Shown here in pieces: positions 61,504 to 64,000 of a stretch of 64,000 nucleotides of DNA. How positions within the stretch are numbered: position 1 is the stretch's first letter; each line of letters begins with the position of its first letter. This DNA comes from Trabulsiella odontotermitis (GTDB lineage: Bacteria > Pseudomonadota > Gammaproteobacteria > Enterobacterales > Enterobacteriaceae), in the NCBI RefSeq assembly GCF_001297775.1, contig NZ_LIFX01000003.1:124001-188000 (forward strand). The letters run 5' to 3'. The notes beneath the pieces were generated by a model, which saw only the letters and a program-made list of their open reading frames with translations, did not search any database and was not told where the DNA came from. Both the position numbers and the translations under genes were made by a program.

Positions 61504-64000
61504 TTAACCAATCATTTTCCGTGCTTCGCGGGTCACGTTATCCATCTCATCAAGCAGTTCCAGAAACTCAGGTTCGAGCTCTTCCACCGACGTGCCGCTA
61601 CGCAACTGGCCTTCAAGCAGATGGCACAGGTTTTTCAGCCGTGGCACGCCGCTGTAACCGCAACTGCCGTGCAGCTTATGGATAGCATCCACCAGCCCTT
61701 CCGGGTTTTCACCCACCAGTTGTTCTTCCACCTTGTTGCGGATCTCCGGCAGGAAGGCGATCAGCATCTGCAGCATTTCGCGCGCCAGATCGGTTTTGCC
61801 CGCCGCCTGACGCAACGCCAGTTGCCAGTCGAGGGTGACGTTCAGGTTGACGGGTGGTTCCGGCAGTTCCGGCGGCGCAGTGGTCACCGGTGCCGCCAGA
61901 CCGGGCTTGTAGCGCAGCAACAGACTCCGCAGCTTGCTCTCTTCGATGGGCTTCGCCAGATAATCGTTCATCCCGGCGCTGAGCAGTTTCTCTTTTTGCC
62001 CGGCCATCGCATGTGCCGTCACGGCAATTACCGGCGTCAGTTGTTGATGCGGCAACTGGCGGATCAACTCGCAGGCGCGAATGCCGTCCATTTCCGGCAT
62101 CTGAATGTCCATCAGAATGAGATCGAGCTGTAGCTGTTTGGCGCGATCAATCGCCTGTTGCCCGTTCTCGCACAACTCCACCTGTTGCACCTGATCTTCC
62201 AGCAGCGCGCCGATCAGTTTCAGGTTAGCCGGGTTATCGTCAACCGCCATCACCGTCATCGGCAGTTTGCTGTCATCGACCAGGTGCGGCACTGCCGGTT
62301 GGTTCAAACGGCAGTACTCGGTTAGCGCCGGGAGCAGACGCGTTGCGGTCAGTGGTTTAAGCAGACAGGCTGCCGCACCGTTACGCTTGAGCGCTTCCGC
62401 ATTGACCTGGATATGGCACGGCAACGCCAGCAGCAGGTAATCGGTCATTGCGCAGGCCTGTTCAAACCTGTCGTGATGCAGGTTCAGTTCCCGCATCGAC
62501 ACCGGGATCGCCACCAGCAGAATATCGTAATGATCCTGCGGCAGGGCGGAGAAGGTCGGGCTGTAGACCACTTCCAGCGGCGTGGTCGCCAGCAGATCCA
62601 GCGTACATTGCGCGGCGGCGGCGTTAGCCTCAACGTAGGCAAGACGTTTACCCGCCAGGCTGTCCATCACCGGGGTATCGGAAATCACATTCGGGTTGAG
62701 GTCGAGATTAATATGGAACCAGAAGGTTGAGCCGCGATTCGGCTGGCTGTGGAAGGAGATATCCCCGCCCATCTCTTTCACCAGCTTTTGCGTGATGACC
62801 AGCCCAAGCCCGGTGCCGCCGTGGCGACGTGAAATACTGGCATCCGCCTGACGAAACGCCTGGAACAGACGCGACTGATCGCGCTCAGGAATGCCGATGC
62901 CAGTATCGCGGATCTGCACTTCAATCTGCACTTTGGTATTGCTGATGGCGCGCTTCTCCACCAGCACATCGATGTTGCCGCTCTCGGTAAACTTGATGGC
63001 GTTACCCACCAGATTGGTGATCACCTGTTGCAGACGCAGCGGATCGCCAATCACGTTATCCGGCACGTCGCTTTTGATATTCAGCGTCAGTTCAAGACTT
63101 TTGTCGTGAGCCGAATGCGCCAGCAGCGTCACGACTTCATCCAGCGTGCTGCGTAACGGGAACGGAATGCTTTCGAGGAGCAGTTTTCCGGCTTCCAGCT
63201 TCGAGAAGTCGAGCACATCGTTAATAATCGCCAGCAGATTATTGGCCGACCGTTCGATGGTATTCAGGTGATCGCGCTGGGTGGTGGTCAGATCGGTTTT
63301 CAGCGTCAGTCGGGTGAAGCCGATCACGCCATTGAGTGGCGTGCGCAGTTCGTGCGACATGTTCGCCAGGAACTCGGATTTAATTCGCGCCGCTTCCTGG
63401 GCGCGCTTTTTCGCCAGATCCAGCTCAACGTTCTGGATTTCCATCTGCTCCAGCGTTTCGCGCAGATCAGACGTTGCCTGATCGACGTTATGCTGCATCT
63501 CTTCATGGTAAGCGGCGAGCGACATCGCCATGGAGTTAATGCCGTTTTTCAGCATATCCAGCTCACCGAGCATAAAGCCTTCCACGCGGCTGTCGAGCTG
63601 CCCGCGGCGGATGCGATCCACGGTATTTACCATGTTGCGGATAGGGCCGGTGACGTCGCGCATCAGCCGCCAGCCGAAGATCAGTGCAATGCCGATGCAG
63701 AACAGCATCATCACACTGGAGATAAAAATTTCTTTGTACTGTTGCAGGCGCACCGATTTGAGATCCAATTCCAGCGCCACATAACCAAGCATATTCAACG
63801 GCGGCTTAGCTTCTGCACCGGGAGATTCATCCGGCGAATAACTCTCCGAAACGATCGGTGTTCGCAGGATCATGATATCGCCGCGTCGTGAGACGCTAAG
63901 GCTACGGGGAAGCGGCGCCCCTTTCGGCAATCTGAGTTCGCTAGGATCGAGCTGATAGTTTGAGGTGACAAACAGACGGTTCTGTTCATCGTAGACCGAA
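61504..64000 (-). CDS. barA: Hybrid sensor histidine kinase BarA, N-terminus outside window
   Basis: BarA phosphorylates UvrY in response to short-chain carboxylic acids and so drives csrB and csrC. The frame continues beyond the right edge, so 831 codons of about 918 are seen. In order from the visible N-side: the second membrane segment ([17 protein letters not shown]), a HAMP domain, the histidine kinase with [12 protein letters not shown] (phosphorylated His) and [10 protein letters not shown], a receiver with [10 protein letters not shown] and [13 protein letters not shown] (phosphorylated Asp), and a C-terminal HPt domain with [11 protein letters not shown]. An ATG at 63930 is internal. 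The csrB gene, a UvrY target, lies about 8 kb to the left. Confidence 0.96.
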   Translation of the reverse strand, partial: SVYDEQNRLFVTSNYQLDPSELRLPKGAPLPRSLSVSRRGDIMILRTPIVSESYSPDESPGAEAKPPLNMLGYVALELDLKSVRLQQYKEIFISSVMMLFCIGIALIFGWRLMRDVTGPIRNMVNTVDRIRRGQLDSRVEGFMLGELDMLKNGINSMAMSLAAYHEEMQHNVDQATSDLRETLEQMEIQNVELDLAKKRAQEAARIKSEFLANMSHELRTPLNGVIGFTRLTLKTDLTTTQRDHLNTIERSANNLLAIINDVLDFSKLEAGKLLLESIPFPLRSTLDEVVTLLAHSAHDKSLELTLNIKSDVPDNVIGDPLRLQQVITNLVGNAIKFTESGNIDVLVEKRAISNTKVQIEVQIRDTGIGIPERDQSRLFQAFRQADASISRRHGGTGLGLVITQKLVKEMGGDISFHSQPNRGSTFWFHINLDLNPNVISDTPVMDSLAGKRLAYVEANAAAAQCTLDLLATTPLEVVYSPTFSALPQDHYDILLVAIPVSMRELNLHHDRFEQACAMTDYLLLALPCHIQVNAEALKRNGAAACLLKPLTATRLLPALTEYCRLNQPAVPHLVDDSKLPMTVMAVDDNPANLKLIGALLEDQVQQVELCENGQQAIDRAKQLQLDLILMDIQMPEMDGIRACELIRQLPHQQLTPVIAVTAHAMAGQKEKLLSAGMNDYLAKPIEESKLRSLLLRYKPGLAAPVTTAPPELPEPPVNLNVTLDWQLALRQAAGKTDLAREMLQMLIAFLPEIRNKVEEQLVGENPEGLVDAIHKLHGSCGYSGVPRLKNLCHLLEGQLRSGTSVEELEPEFLELLDEMDNVTREARKMIG

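Overview
The window is a stretch of enterobacterial core chromosome, fairly GC-rich in the genes. Gene order matches the Escherichia coli segment from yqeF to barA, read in the opposite orientation to the E. coli map. The proteins are close to E. coli and Salmonella versions but not identical, and there is a fepE-like gene, an extra LacI-type regulator and an extra acetyltransferase where E. coli has araE or nothing. This points to a relative such as Citrobacter, Enterobacter, Kosakonia or Lelliottia; the genus cannot be fixed from the sequence alone. I see no prophage, insertion sequence, CRISPR array or plasmid backbone.

Layout. 1-3000: end of a thiolase gene (yqeF) and the kduI-kduD hexuronate pair, with a KdgR-type box and a short, well-formed leader ORF. 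3000-5000: AT-rich spacer, a fepE-like O-antigen chain-length gene in the place of araE, and a 366-base folded repeat with terminal inverted repeats. 5000-10700: ygeA, lysR/lysA, a LacI-family regulator, a GNAT acetyltransferase and galR. 10900-17450: the OmrA-type small RNA, aas-lplT (lysophospholipid recycling), tas, ygdR, ygdQ and mutH. 17450-18130: a long spacer with DnaA boxes, at the place where E. coli carries DARS2. 18130-24700: rppH-ptsP, lgt-thyA and four minor pilin-like genes. 24700-36460: recC-ptrA-recB-recD. 36480-43900: argA, amiC, two initiator tRNA genes, mltA, and tcdA/csdE/csdA with ygdI. 43900-53700: GcvB RNA and gcvA, ygdD-rlmM, xni, sdaC-sdaB, ppnN, queF and syd. 53700-64000: CsrB RNA, yqcC-truC-yqcA, the glucarate operon gudP-gudX-gudD with a glycerate kinase gene, and most of barA (cut by the right edge).

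How the parts fit. Three Hfq- or CsrA-type regulatory RNAs (OmrA, GcvB, CsrB) lie in the window. CsrB has a UvrY-type palindrome upstream, and the sensor kinase BarA, which drives UvrY, lies about 8 kb away. RecBCD, MutH, Xni and ThyA make a DNA repair and precursor group; kduI/kduD and gudP/gudX/gudD/garK are two sugar-acid routes that feed central metabolism.

Most of the window is ordinary core genome. The best candidates for something little described are the folded repeat at 4556-4921, the 23-codon leader ORF before kduI, the relocated fepE, the single OmrA-type gene, and the REP element that has become coding sequence at the end of xni.
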